DNA of 64,000 nucleotides from PFJX01 sp040751755. GTDB taxonomy: Bacteria > Pseudomonadota > Gammaproteobacteria > Burkholderiales > Thiobacillaceae. The position numbers and the translations under genes are program-made. The notes under the pieces are model-generated. The model saw only the letters and a program-made list of their open reading frames with translations, was not told where the DNA came from and ran no database searches. Below are positions 46,376 to 55,825 of the stretch, piece after piece; position 1 is the first letter of the stretch, and each line of letters opens with the position of its first letter. The stretch is from NCBI GenBank assembly GCA_040751755.1, contig JBFMHC010000026.1, positions 1 to 64,000 of the forward strand, given 5' to 3'.

Positions 46376-47314
46376 TCAGCCTTGCGCGGCCAACTGCGCT
46401 TCCAGCTCGGCAATCCGCCGCTTCAGCAGCTCCACGTTTTGCAGCCGTGCCGTGCGGGCCTCGTCCAGACCGGCCAGCAACCACGCGAGCCATGCCTCCA
46501 TGCCCGCGCCGCTGGTGGCGGAGACCTGCATGACCTGCAGTTTCGGGTTCACGCGGCGGGCGTAGTCCACGCACTTGGCCACGTCGAAGTTCAGGTAGGG
46601 CAGCAGGTCCACCTTGTTGAGGAGCATCAAATCGGCGGCATGGAACATGTCCGGGTATTTGAGCGGTTTGTCCTCGCCCTCGGTGACCGAGAGGATCACC
46701 ACCTTGTGCGCCTCGCCGAGGTCGAAGGCGGCGGGGCAGACCAGGTTGCCGACGTTTTCGATCATGAGCAGGCTGTCGTCGGGCAGTTCCAGGTGTTGCA
46801 GGGCGTGGCCGACCATGTGGGCATCGAGGTGGCAGCCCTTGCCGGTGTTGACCTGGATCGCCGGTGCGCCGGTCGCCCTGATCCGGTCGGCGTCATTGCT
46901 GGTTTGCTGGTCGCCTTCCACCACGGCGACACGGGCCTTGCCGGCCAGCATTTCGATGCTCTTCACCAGCAGGCTGGTCTTGCCGGAGCCGGGGCTGGAG
47001 ACGAGGTTGACGGCGAAGATGCCGTGTTCGGCGAAGTGCTTGCGGTTGCCGGCGGCGTAGGCGTCGTTCTTGCCCAGGATGTCCTGCTCGATGCGCACCA
47101 TGCGTTCCTGCGAGAGGCCGGGCGCATGGGCATGCGCGGGGCCAAGGCCGTAGTGCAGGTCGCCGCGCTGTTCGCGGTAGGCGCCTGCCGGCGCGTGCGC
47201 ATGATCGTGGCCGTGATCGTGGTGGTGGTGCGAATGGCCGTGGGGGTGTTCGTGAGTGTGTTCGTGGCCCTCGATCCGGGTTTCGCCTTCGCCGCAGCCG
47301 CATACCGTGCACAT
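46376..47314 (-). CDS. hypB: Hydrogenase nickel-insertion GTPase HypB
   Basis: GTPase of 312 residues that, with HypA, delivers nickel to the hydrogenase large subunit. It starts MCTVCGCGEGE, the N-terminal CxxCGC nickel motif. A histidine-rich stretch follows with 14 histidines between about residues 17 and 41 (HSHHHHDHGHDHAH in its centre), the nickel-storage type also known from rhizobial HypB. The GTPase domain has VNLVSSPGSGKTSLL (P loop), VEGDQQTSNDADRI, MIENVGNLVCPAAFDLGE with the metal-binding cysteine, and LLNKVDLLPY. The C-terminus is a short coiled coil. It precedes hypF by ten bases and follows hypA by 17. Confidence 0.97.
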   Translation of the reverse strand: MCTVCGCGEGETRIEGHEHTHEHPHGHSHHHHDHGHDHAHAPAGAYREQRGDLHYGLGPAHAHAPGLSQERMVRIEQDILGKNDAYAAGNRKHFAEHGIFAVNLVSSPGSGKTSLLVKSIEMLAGKARVAVVEGDQQTSNDADRIRATGAPAIQVNTGKGCHLDAHMVGHALQHLELPDDSLLMIENVGNLVCPAAFDLGEAHKVVILSVTEGEDKPLKYPDMFHAADLMLLNKVDLLPYLNFDVAKCVDYARRVNPKLQVMQVSATSGAGMEAWLAWLLAGLDEARTARLQNVELLKRRIAELEAQLAAQG

Positions 47315-47331
47315 GTCCGCTTCTCCGAAAA

Positions 47332-47673
47332 CTAGTTCGCCATCAGGTCCTTGACCCGCATCTCCGTGCCGCCGGTGGCCTGCACCTGATAACTGCCACA
47401 CCTGGGGCAGGCGTCGTACAGGGCCTCGATCGGCACCGTCTCGCCGCAGCCCAGGCAGTAGCCGCGGCCGGGGATGCGTTCCATCTCCACGCGCGCGCCC
47501 TCGGCCACGCTGCCCTTGAGCACCACGTCCAGGCAGAAGTTCAGGGCCTCCACCTCCACGCCGGAGAGGGCGCCGATCTCCAGGCGCACCTCCGTCACCC
47601 GCGTGAAGCCGTGTTTGCCGGCGGCATCCTCGACGATCTGGAGGATGCCCTCGGCGAGCGACATCTCATGCAT
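47332..47673 (-). CDS. hypA: Hydrogenase nickel metallochaperone HypA
   Basis: Small nickel-binding protein of 113 residues that works with HypB. The ATG chosen gives MHEMSLAEGILQIVEDAA, with His2 as the nickel ligand. The zinc domain has the two CxxC pairs YCLGCGETVPI and ACPRCGSYQV. The length is normal. Its start overlaps the end of hupK by eight bases, showing that it belongs to the same operon. Confidence 0.97.
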   Translation of the reverse strand: MHEMSLAEGILQIVEDAAGKHGFTRVTEVRLEIGALSGVEVEALNFCLDVVLKGSVAEGARVEMERIPGRGYCLGCGETVPIEALYDACPRCGSYQVQATGGTEMRVKDLMAN

Positions 47674-48772
47674 CGCCGTCCGCCTCTGCCAGTTCCACGC
47701 CGAAGGCCACGCAGGGGTCGAGCGAGTGGGCCACCAGGCGCGCGCGCGACGCCAGCCCGTCGCCGGCATCGAGGCCGCCGAGGGCCTGGGCAAGCGGGCC
47801 GTCGGGGTGGAAGTTCCACTCCGTCGGGGCGAGGATGCGGTAGTCCGCCACCTTGCCGTCGCGCAGCCTGGCGACATGGAACAGCAGGCCGCGCGAGGTC
47901 TCCACGCCGGCGATCCCCACCCGGTCCATATCACTACCTATAGACCACGCGCGGGCCGCGGGCGCCGGTTCCTCGCGCAGCCGCCGTGGCAGTTCGGCGA
48001 GTTCCACCAGGCGGGCCAGCATGCGCGCGCCCATGCCGCGGCCGCGCCGGGCCAGCCAGGCGACGAGCAGCGGGTGGTCGCGGCAGCGGGCGAGGGCGCC
48101 GGTCTCGGCGGGGGCGCCGTTCCAGTCCGGGCGGGCGCAGAAGGCCGGGGTCTGCAAGGCGCGCCAGGCCAGTGCCATGGCCTGTTCCGGGGAGATTTCC
48201 GCCAGATGCGGCAGCCAGACGCCGTGGCTGATGCCCATGTCCGTGCCCTTGTCCAGGCTGGCGAGCAGGCGGGCGGGGAGGCTGGCCCCCCGTGCGATCC
48301 AGTCCTCCAGTCCCGCTGCGTCGCGCGCCAGCCAGTCCGATGGCGATTCGCCCAGCAGGGCACCGCGCAGGCAGGCGTCCAGGTTGTCGGCTAGGCCTTC
48401 CGGGGTGGCTTGGCGCAGGGCCAGGAGGCCGGCCATGTCGGGGGGCTCGCCCCGCTCCCGTGGCCAGTCCAGGAGCAGGCGCCAGGCATGTTCGCGCGCC
48501 AGTTCGGCGAGCACGGGCCGGCCGTTCGCGCCTGCCTCGGCCGTGTCGGCCCGGTCCCGCGCCGCCGCGCAAGCGGCAACGGCGGCGGCGCGCTGGGCCT
48601 GGCCGCACAGGCTGAACAGGGTCCCGGCCAGATCCGCCGCCTCCGCCGGGGAGCGTCCGGCCATCAGCCTCTGCGCCAATTGCGGGCGCGAGGAGCGGAT
48701 GTCGACCGACGCGACGCGGCCGCGACGTTGGAGCAGCCGCACGTCGATACGGCCTTCCAGCTCGATGCTCAT
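47666..48772 (-). CDS. hupK: HupK-type hydrogenase assembly protein
   Basis: Protein of 368 residues related to [NiFe] hydrogenase large subunits but without a full active site, the hallmark of HupK/HoxV scaffolds that help assemble the Fe(CN)2CO unit. The N-terminal motif reads LFSLCGQAQ (C56 only, where enzymes have CxxC), and the C-terminal motif reads SLDPCVAFGVEL (C354 only). Other large-subunit-like parts are GISHGVWLPHLAEISPEQAM and SRGLLFHVARLRDGKVADYR, which matches the substrate-channel region. It is the first gene of the hup-hyp operon. The structural hydrogenase genes are not in the window. A 15-codon frame ends in its start codon. Confidence 0.85.
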   Translation of the reverse strand: MSIELEGRIDVRLLQRRGRVASVDIRSSRPQLAQRLMAGRSPAEAADLAGTLFSLCGQAQRAAAVAACAAARDRADTAEAGANGRPVLAELAREHAWRLLLDWPRERGEPPDMAGLLALRQATPEGLADNLDACLRGALLGESPSDWLARDAAGLEDWIARGASLPARLLASLDKGTDMGISHGVWLPHLAEISPEQAMALAWRALQTPAFCARPDWNGAPAETGALARCRDHPLLVAWLARRGRGMGARMLARLVELAELPRRLREEPAPAARAWSIGSDMDRVGIAGVETSRGLLFHVARLRDGKVADYRILAPTEWNFHPDGPLAQALGGLDAGDGLASRARLVAHSLDPCVAFGVELAEADGDA

Positions 48773-48816
48773 GGGTGCGTGCCCTGTCCGGGGAAGGGGG
48801 CTTCGAAGGTGGTCAT
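48769..48816 (-). CDS. Possible 15-residue leader peptide before hupK
   Basis: ATG followed by codons for MTTFEAPFPGQGTHP, stopping at TGA that overlaps the hupK ATG (ATGA). No strong ribosome binding site precedes it. It could be a coupled leader or the chance product of a GC-rich leader. Confidence 0.25.
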   Translation of the reverse strand: MTTFEAPFPGQGTHP

Positions 48817-49017
48817 GGGCGCATATTGGCCCGATTCGCGCCGCCTTGTCTCCCCTTCGTGCGGTGGGCCCTCATACGGGTACCGAGCGCCCCGGTCCGG
48901 GCTTCGAGGCAGCCGTGCTGGCGAAACACGATGTCACCGCGCGTCTCGGGGTGCTGCCTCATGCGGGACGAAAATCGCTTTTGCCACAGAGAGTTGGAGC
49001 TTTTTGAAGTGCGCGGC

Positions 49018-49026
49018 TGGTAGAAT
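49018..49026 (+). promoter_or_regulatory. Extended -10 promoter of typA
   Basis: TGGTAGAAT gives an extended -10 (TGn plus TAGAAT) 30 bases before the typA ATG. An AT-richer stretch (GAGCTTTTTGAAG) lies upstream but no good -35 hexamer is at standard spacing, as is common with extended -10 promoters. Confidence 0.5.
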
Positions 49027-49055
49027 CACGGGTTTTTCCGAACCTGGTATCCCCC

Positions 49056-50897
<1,842 letters not shown>

Positions 50898-50913
50898 GGG
50901 CCCGGCCCCGCGG

Positions 50914-50945
50914 ACAAAAAAACCCGCCTCGGCGGGTTTTTTTTC
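50914..50945 (+). terminator. Bidirectional intrinsic terminator between typA and the exported orphan
   Basis: AACCCGC and GCGGGTT form a hairpin around CTCG, with AAAAA before it and TTTTTTTT after it. It ends typA and, read on the other strand, the convergent gene. Confidence 0.9.
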
Positions 50946-50972
50946 GTCCCGGTCGGCGGGCCGTGCGCTTGC

Positions 50973-52448
50973 CTATTCCACCGCCTTGGCGCGCGCCCGC
51001 ACCAGCACGGTGTACTTGGACTGGCTGGTGCCGTTGGCCTGCATCCACACCTCGTCGGCGTTGCCCACCGGCAGGTAGGGACCCCATTCGACGCCGTTGG
51101 GCCAGAACTGGTCCTGGATCGAGAGCACCGACAGGCGCTGGTTGAAGGACTGGTGCGTCTGGATGTCGAGGAAGTTCATCGTCGCCTTGCCGGCCTCGCC
51201 GAAATCCACCGACTTCGGCGCCACGAACACGGTCTGGACGTAGCCGCACTGGTTCGAGAAGCGCACCGTGAACTGGGCGATCTGGTCGTGGAACGCGGTG
51301 GCGGGAATCAGCCCGGAGGCGCCGGCGCCGGCGGTCGCGACCGCGGCGACGATGTAGCCGTAGCCACCCACCGAGCCGGCGACCGCGGCGATGCCCGTGA
51401 AGGCCGTGATCAGCCCGGTCTTGATGTCCTTCAGCTCCTCGTTGTCCTGTTCGGACAGATTGACCTCGACGTCGACGATCTCGCCGTGCTTGAGGACCAG
51501 GTTCAGCAAGACCGGGTGGTCCACGAACTGCTCGTCCTGGTTGGTCCAGGGGACGATGTTGGGCGGCGAGTTCGACGGCCCGTGCTTCAGGGTCTTGCCG
51601 GACTTGGCCTCGTAGTAGTCGTCCGCACCCGGCAGCCGCGGCATGACCCCGCTGTAGGAGCCCGGCCCCAGGCGCGCGCGCGTGATGTACAGCTCGTCCC
51701 GGTCGCCGTCGCCCGAGGTCGAGGTGGTCTTCTGCACCGTCAGTTGCGGGATCTCCAGCGTCACGCGCCGTTCCTTGCCGACGCCGGAACCGCAGGCATA
51801 GGGATCGGCGGGCTGCGGCGTGACCTGCTGGCCCTTCGGCAGGTGGATGAGCTTGGTGCGCCGCGCCTCGATGGGCTTGCCGCCCGGCGTCGTCTTGCTG
51901 AAGACGCTGAGGAAGTATTCCTGCGCGGTGGCGTTGTTGTTGTGCGGCGGCAGGTAGTTGGCGAGGTTGATCTTGAACAGCGCGATGTCGGCGCTGTCGT
52001 CCGGCAGGCTCGGGAAGCTGCCGGAGGCGAGCGTGACGCGGCCCTGGGCGTTGTTGGCCTTCTTGTACAGCTCCCACTTCGCCCACACGGGCTGCACCTC
52101 GACCAGCCGCCATCGCCCGCTGGCGTTGATGTTGGGCGTGTCGTAGAAGCTCAGCTCGCTCTGCCAGTTGACGAATTCCGCGCCGTAGAGATCGATCTCC
52201 ACGCGCCCCCCTTTGAGCAGATGGTCGAGCACGCCCTTCGGCAGTTTCGATACCGGCCCCGCCTTGAGCCGGCTCGCCGGCGTATCCGGCGCGGCCGCGG
52301 CGGTCCCCGGCAGCAAGAGCAACGCTGCGCACGCCATGGCGGCCAAGCCGGTCCCGCGTACCCTGGAAACGGGTGCCTGGCGGCTTTCAGTCAAGGCACG
52401 GTCTTCCTGCATGGCCATGGGTATGGCCGGCGAATCCTTCGCATTCAT
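50973..52448 (-). CDS. Exported protein of unknown function
   Basis: A 491-residue protein that I cannot assign to a family. The N-terminus is basic and then hydrophobic (GLAAMACAALLLLPGTAAAA), consistent with a long-headed signal peptide, so it is probably exported. The mature part is hydrophilic and beta-rich (GRVEIDLYGAEFVNWQSELS; SGSFPSLPDDSADIALFKIN) with two lone cysteines (YACGSG and SNQCGY). A single glycine/alanine-rich hydrophobic stretch (TAFTGIAAVAGSVGGYGYIV and on, about residues 350-395) could insert into a membrane. The ATG after GAGGGGGAAATCTC is chosen; an ATG nine codons upstream is possible. It follows a divergently independent region of 244 bases and ends at the shared terminator. 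Confidence 0.6.
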   Translation of the reverse strand: MNAKDSPAIPMAMQEDRALTESRQAPVSRVRGTGLAAMACAALLLLPGTAAAAPDTPASRLKAGPVSKLPKGVLDHLLKGGRVEIDLYGAEFVNWQSELSFYDTPNINASGRWRLVEVQPVWAKWELYKKANNAQGRVTLASGSFPSLPDDSADIALFKINLANYLPPHNNNATAQEYFLSVFSKTTPGGKPIEARRTKLIHLPKGQQVTPQPADPYACGSGVGKERRVTLEIPQLTVQKTTSTSGDGDRDELYITRARLGPGSYSGVMPRLPGADDYYEAKSGKTLKHGPSNSPPNIVPWTNQDEQFVDHPVLLNLVLKHGEIVDVEVNLSEQDNEELKDIKTGLITAFTGIAAVAGSVGGYGYIVAAVATAGAGASGLIPATAFHDQIAQFTVRFSNQCGYVQTVFVAPKSVDFGEAGKATMNFLDIQTHQSFNQRLSVLSIQDQFWPNGVEWGPYLPVGNADEVWMQANGTSQSKYTVLVRARAKAVE

Positions 52449-52692
52449 GAGATTTCCCCCCTCGTCCTGGCGCACGTGCCCGCACCGCCCGGTGCCGACG
52501 CCCGTGTCCCCCGGACATCGAGCGTTTTTCCCCTCCCGGTGGCCGCGGCGTGCATCGCACCTGCCTGGACGGCCGACGGGGGAAGGGCGTCGGTCACCCG
52601 GGCAGCAAGCCGCGTTGAATCGGCCTTGTGGTTGTTGATCCGATCAGGAAGCTATAGCACAGCCGATGCGGCGCTTACAGCGCGGTGCCGCG

Positions 52693-53637
52693 TCAGACCG
52701 TGCCGAACCAGAACCCCGTGTTCTTGTCGAGGAACTCGTCCCAGCGCATGTAGTGGCTGCCGTCGCAGGAGAAGGTGAGGCTGACCATGCCGTTGAACAG
52801 GTTGATCGAGGCCTGGCGCAGATAGATGTTCTCGTCCGCCATGCGCAGCGCCTTCAGGGTGTCGAGGATGCGCAGCACATCCTGCTGCGGGACCAGCGCG
52901 TCCTTGGGGTAGGGAAGGGCGGGATAGACCAGGCAGATGTCCGGGTCGCTCAGCGCATCCTGGTCGAGGATGCGGTAGCGGTAGGGGTCGTCCAGGGTCC
53001 AGATGGTGGCGCGGCTGCTGGAGAAGTGGATGACGCACTGGAACACGCCGCGGTCCATCATCAGCTCCTCCAGGATCGACATGGACTTGTCCAGGCTGCG
53101 GTCGAGCGAGCTCTCGATGCGGCACTGCTGCATGACGTTGCCGCGGATCGAAGGGTCGCCCTTGATCTGCAGCCAGCGACTCGGCTCCTCGTAGCGCGTG
53201 GTGGTGACGGGCAGGTTGCGCAGCGCGAAGTCCGCGCCCAGGTAGCCCACCACCTCGCCACCGCGGCGCACCACCTGCAGCGCCGTCAGGGATGGGCGCT
53301 TGTTGATCAGGCTGATGTAGGCGTCGGAGAGCAGGAAGCCCCAGGCCGGCACCGCCTCGTTCATGTACGGGCGCGAGGAGCGGTCGCGCGCGAAGTGGCC
53401 GGGCACCAGGCCGGACTCGTCGACGTTGTCGCAGATCTGGATGCCGTCGGTACCCACGCAGTACAGGTATTTGCAATAGGGCACGCCGCTGAACTCGGCC
53501 AGCAGCAAGGCGTTGAGCAGCTCCCGGTCGCCCCAGATGGGGCCGCAGCGCTCCGCCAGCTTGGCCAGGGGGTCGTGGATCACGCGCGCGAGCTGTTCGC
53601 GCTGCAGGTAGATGCTGTCTTTCCAGGGAGCTTGCAT
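52693..53637 (-). CDS. PDC/Cache-type sensor-domain protein without output domain
   Basis: Protein of 314 residues with no signal peptide. Its N-terminal half (about 20-160) resembles a PDC/Cache sensory domain, normally periplasmic: LLNALLLAEFSGVPYCKYLY, ICDNVDESGLVPGHFARD, RPYMNEAVPAWGFLLSDAYI and VVGYLGADFALRNLP. The second half (SLDRSLDKSMSILEELMMDR; LRMADENIYLRQASINLFNG) is not recognised. No kinase, cyclase or methyl-accepting domain is attached, so any signal must be passed by protein contact, or the protein is a free ligand binder. Neighbours give no clue. It starts 206 bases from the DUF2934 gene on the other strand. Confidence 0.65.
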   Translation of the reverse strand: MQAPWKDSIYLQREQLARVIHDPLAKLAERCGPIWGDRELLNALLLAEFSGVPYCKYLYCVGTDGIQICDNVDESGLVPGHFARDRSSRPYMNEAVPAWGFLLSDAYISLINKRPSLTALQVVRRGGEVVGYLGADFALRNLPVTTTRYEEPSRWLQIKGDPSIRGNVMQQCRIESSLDRSLDKSMSILEELMMDRGVFQCVIHFSSSRATIWTLDDPYRYRILDQDALSDPDICLVYPALPYPKDALVPQQDVLRILDTLKALRMADENIYLRQASINLFNGMVSLTFSCDGSHYMRWDEFLDKNTGFWFGTV

Positions 53638-53842
53638 GAATGCGATACGGTGCTAGAGAACATTGGGTAGCTTACTGCCAAGCGCCGTGTTCTTGTGCGA
53701 GCGCATCGCGAAACGCCCTGCCTCGGCGTCCGCGACGGGGGATGAAATGGCAACACAGATGTAAAGCTTGCGCGCGCGGTTTTCCGCTATCCTCGCCACG
53801 TCAGCAGTCGGTTCCATCAATCTTTTCCCTGGGAGGGATGTC

Positions 53843-54280
53843 ATGAGCGAAGAGAAGGCCAGCGCGCCGAAGCGCACCACCAAGAAGGCGGTTGCCGAGA
53901 CCGCCACCGCCAAGCCGAAGAAGACCGCGGCAGCCCCCAAGGCGAAGAGCGCCACCACTGCGGCGCCGGCCCCGTCCAAGGCCGCGAGCAAGCCGGCGGC
54001 GACGAAGCGTGCTGTGAAGCCGGCGGCCGCCACGGCCGAGGCCGCCAAGCCGAAGAAGGCGCCTGCCGCGAGCAAGCCGGCGGGCGAGACCAAGAAGCGC
54101 GCACCGGCCGCCAGGAAGCTGGTCGACAGGCCGGCCGCGCCCTCGACCGAGGAGCGCCAGCGTTGGATCGCCACCGCCGCCTACCACCTCGCCGAGAAGC
54201 GTGGCTTCGCACCGGGTTACGAGATGCACGACTGGCTGCAGGCGGAGGCGGAGATCGATGCCCTGATCGGCAAGGCCTGA
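53843..54280 (+). CDS. DUF2934 protein with histone H1-like alanine/lysine/proline-rich arm
   Basis: Protein of 145 residues. The first 100 are low complexity, built from alanine, lysine and proline (repeats such as KPKKTAAAPKAKS and AKPKKAPAASKPAG), resembling the tails of histone H1 and bacterial H1-like or AlgP-type proteins. The last 45 residues form a compact DUF2934 domain (RQRWIATAAYHLAEKRGFAP, then GYEMHDWLQAEAEI). The arm suggests binding to DNA or another polyanion; polyphosphate is also conceivable. The start follows GGGAGGG and matches the first charged residues (MSEEKASAP). A terminator follows directly, so it is probably monocistronic. Confidence 0.75.
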   Translation: MSEEKASAPKRTTKKAVAETATAKPKKTAAAPKAKSATTAAPAPSKAASKPAATKRAVKPAAATAEAAKPKKAPAASKPAGETKKRAPAARKLVDRPAAPSTEERQRWIATAAYHLAEKRGFAPGYEMHDWLQAEAEIDALIGKA

Positions 54281-54296
54281 TCGCCCCGCTCACCAG

Positions 54297-54336
54297 AAAA
54301 GCCGCCACTCCGGCACGTCCGGGTGGCGGCTTTGCA
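54297..54336 (+). terminator. Bidirectional terminator between the DUF2934 and acyltransferase genes
   Basis: AAAAGCCGCCACTCCGG and CCGGGTGGCGGCTTT form a long GC-rich stem around a four-base loop with one mismatch. On the reverse strand the stem is followed by TTTTCT, so it can end transcription in both directions. Confidence 0.85.
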
Positions 54337-54428
54337 TTGTGGGGATGGCATGGGGAGAGCCCGTCCTGGCGCCGCCGCGATCAGGTGCCGTGCCGGCAGG
54401 AGTCCATCTGGGCACGCGCGGGCGTGCG

Positions 54429-55541
54429 TCAGCGAGTCCGTCCCGACGTGCTCGTCAGCCCGAGTGCGGCCAACATCTTCCGGGTGCCTTCCACGTGGAG
54501 ATCCTTCAGTCTGAGTGCGTGCCGTTCCAGGAGATGCCATGAGAGAACGGCGAGCGCGAAGGTGGCGAGGGTCGAGATGGCGATCAGCGACGGGACGGAA
54601 ATGCCGGGTAGCAGGGCCGCGATCGATTGCTGCACCGGGAAGGCGTAGATGTACAGGCCGTAGGAGTAGTCGCCGAGTCTGTTGTATCCCCGGATGAACC
54701 CGGAAGGGACGTAGGCGACAAAAAACAGGAGGTACGGGACCGTCGCCAGATAGACGAGAAAGAACATCTGTTCGTCCGCCAGGGACGCGGCCAGGCCGGC
54801 CAGGGCGATGGAGAATAGCGGCGTCGACAGCGAGATCCTTTCCTTGAGGATGTAGTAGCTCGCCCCTGTGAAAAACATGAAGGCCAGCCTCAGCAGCTTG
54901 CTGCCTTCCCCCGCGGCGCCGATATGTTCCTGTGCGAGCAGGATGCCGGCCAGGAGCGTCCCCGCGACGATGGCGATCTTGAAGAGCTGCGCCCGCGCAT
55001 GAGGCACGGCGCGCAGGACCAGCCACATCAGAGCCAGGATGGCGTACATCCTCAATTCATACGGCATCGTCCATAGCGAACCATTGACCGTGTGTGCGTA
55101 TGGATTGGATTCGAAAACACCGGGAAGCCTGAATTCCACGCCACCGATCAGGGTCAGGCATTTCAGAAAGTACCGATGCGTCTGCGGATCGGAGAGATAT
55201 GTCGGCCAGGCGACGGACGTGAAAAACGCTCCCAGCCCGAGAACGGTGAGCAAGAGCATCACGAAAAGGGCGGGGAAGATGCGCAGCACCCTGGCCCAGA
55301 TGAACTCGATCGTGCTCTTACGCGTCAGCAGGCTCGCCGTGACGAGGAAGCCGCTGGTCAGGAAGAACACGTCGACGGCGATCGTGCCCATGGTCATGCC
55401 GAGTGCGTCCCTGAAGGGTTCCACTCCAGCCGTGCCAACTGCCAATGCAAACCCATGGGTCACCAGTACCGCATACGCGGCGACGATCCGGATCAGGTTG
55501 AAATTGTTGTTCCGGCCTTGGGTATAACTGGACAGCTTCAT
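54429..55541 (-). CDS. Membrane acyltransferase (acyltransferase 3 family)
   Basis: Polytopic inner-membrane protein of 370 residues. The acyltransferase-3 hallmarks are NNFNLIRIVAAYAVLVTHGF near the N-terminus (the conserved histidine H29 in THGF), FFLTSGFLVTASLLTRKS, the basic loop RVLRIFPALFVMLLL, and WTMPYELRMYAILALMWL. About ten hydrophobic helices follow, ending in a LERHALRLKDL tail. Such enzymes O-acylate surface sugars, lipopolysaccharide or exopolysaccharide; the target is unknown. The gene is less GC-rich than its neighbours and has no glycan genes around it, so horizontal gain is likely. It is convergent with the DUF2934 gene. Confidence 0.88.
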   Translation of the reverse strand: MKLSSYTQGRNNNFNLIRIVAAYAVLVTHGFALAVGTAGVEPFRDALGMTMGTIAVDVFFLTSGFLVTASLLTRKSTIEFIWARVLRIFPALFVMLLLTVLGLGAFFTSVAWPTYLSDPQTHRYFLKCLTLIGGVEFRLPGVFESNPYAHTVNGSLWTMPYELRMYAILALMWLVLRAVPHARAQLFKIAIVAGTLLAGILLAQEHIGAAGEGSKLLRLAFMFFTGASYYILKERISLSTPLFSIALAGLAASLADEQMFFLVYLATVPYLLFFVAYVPSGFIRGYNRLGDYSYGLYIYAFPVQQSIAALLPGISVPSLIAISTLATFALAVLSWHLLERHALRLKDLHVEGTRKMLAALGLTSTSGRTR

Positions 55542-55825
55542 GAGGCGTTATCCCGTATCTGGCAGCACAATGTGTGCGGCTGCAGGTATGTATCAGGTTT
55601 CGCGCCGAGTATTGGGTAGCGGCGGTAATCCGGCAACTCCCGGTTTGACGAAGGCACGGGGATGCCGTGCGTGGCGTGGAATGGCGGCGCAAGCGGCATT
55701 GCAGCCATCGCGCCTGGCCGGCGTCGCCATCCATGGTGACTGAGGCTGTCCGACGGGCCGCTATAAAGAAATCGTGAGCCGGTGCAGCCGGTTTCGCACC
55801 TTCCCGACTTTCCTGCAGCGCCACG

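Noticed and set aside
47666..48772. hupK considered as a catalytic hydrogenase large subunit
   Set aside because: Each active-site motif keeps only one cysteine, so it cannot bind the NiFe site as an enzyme does.
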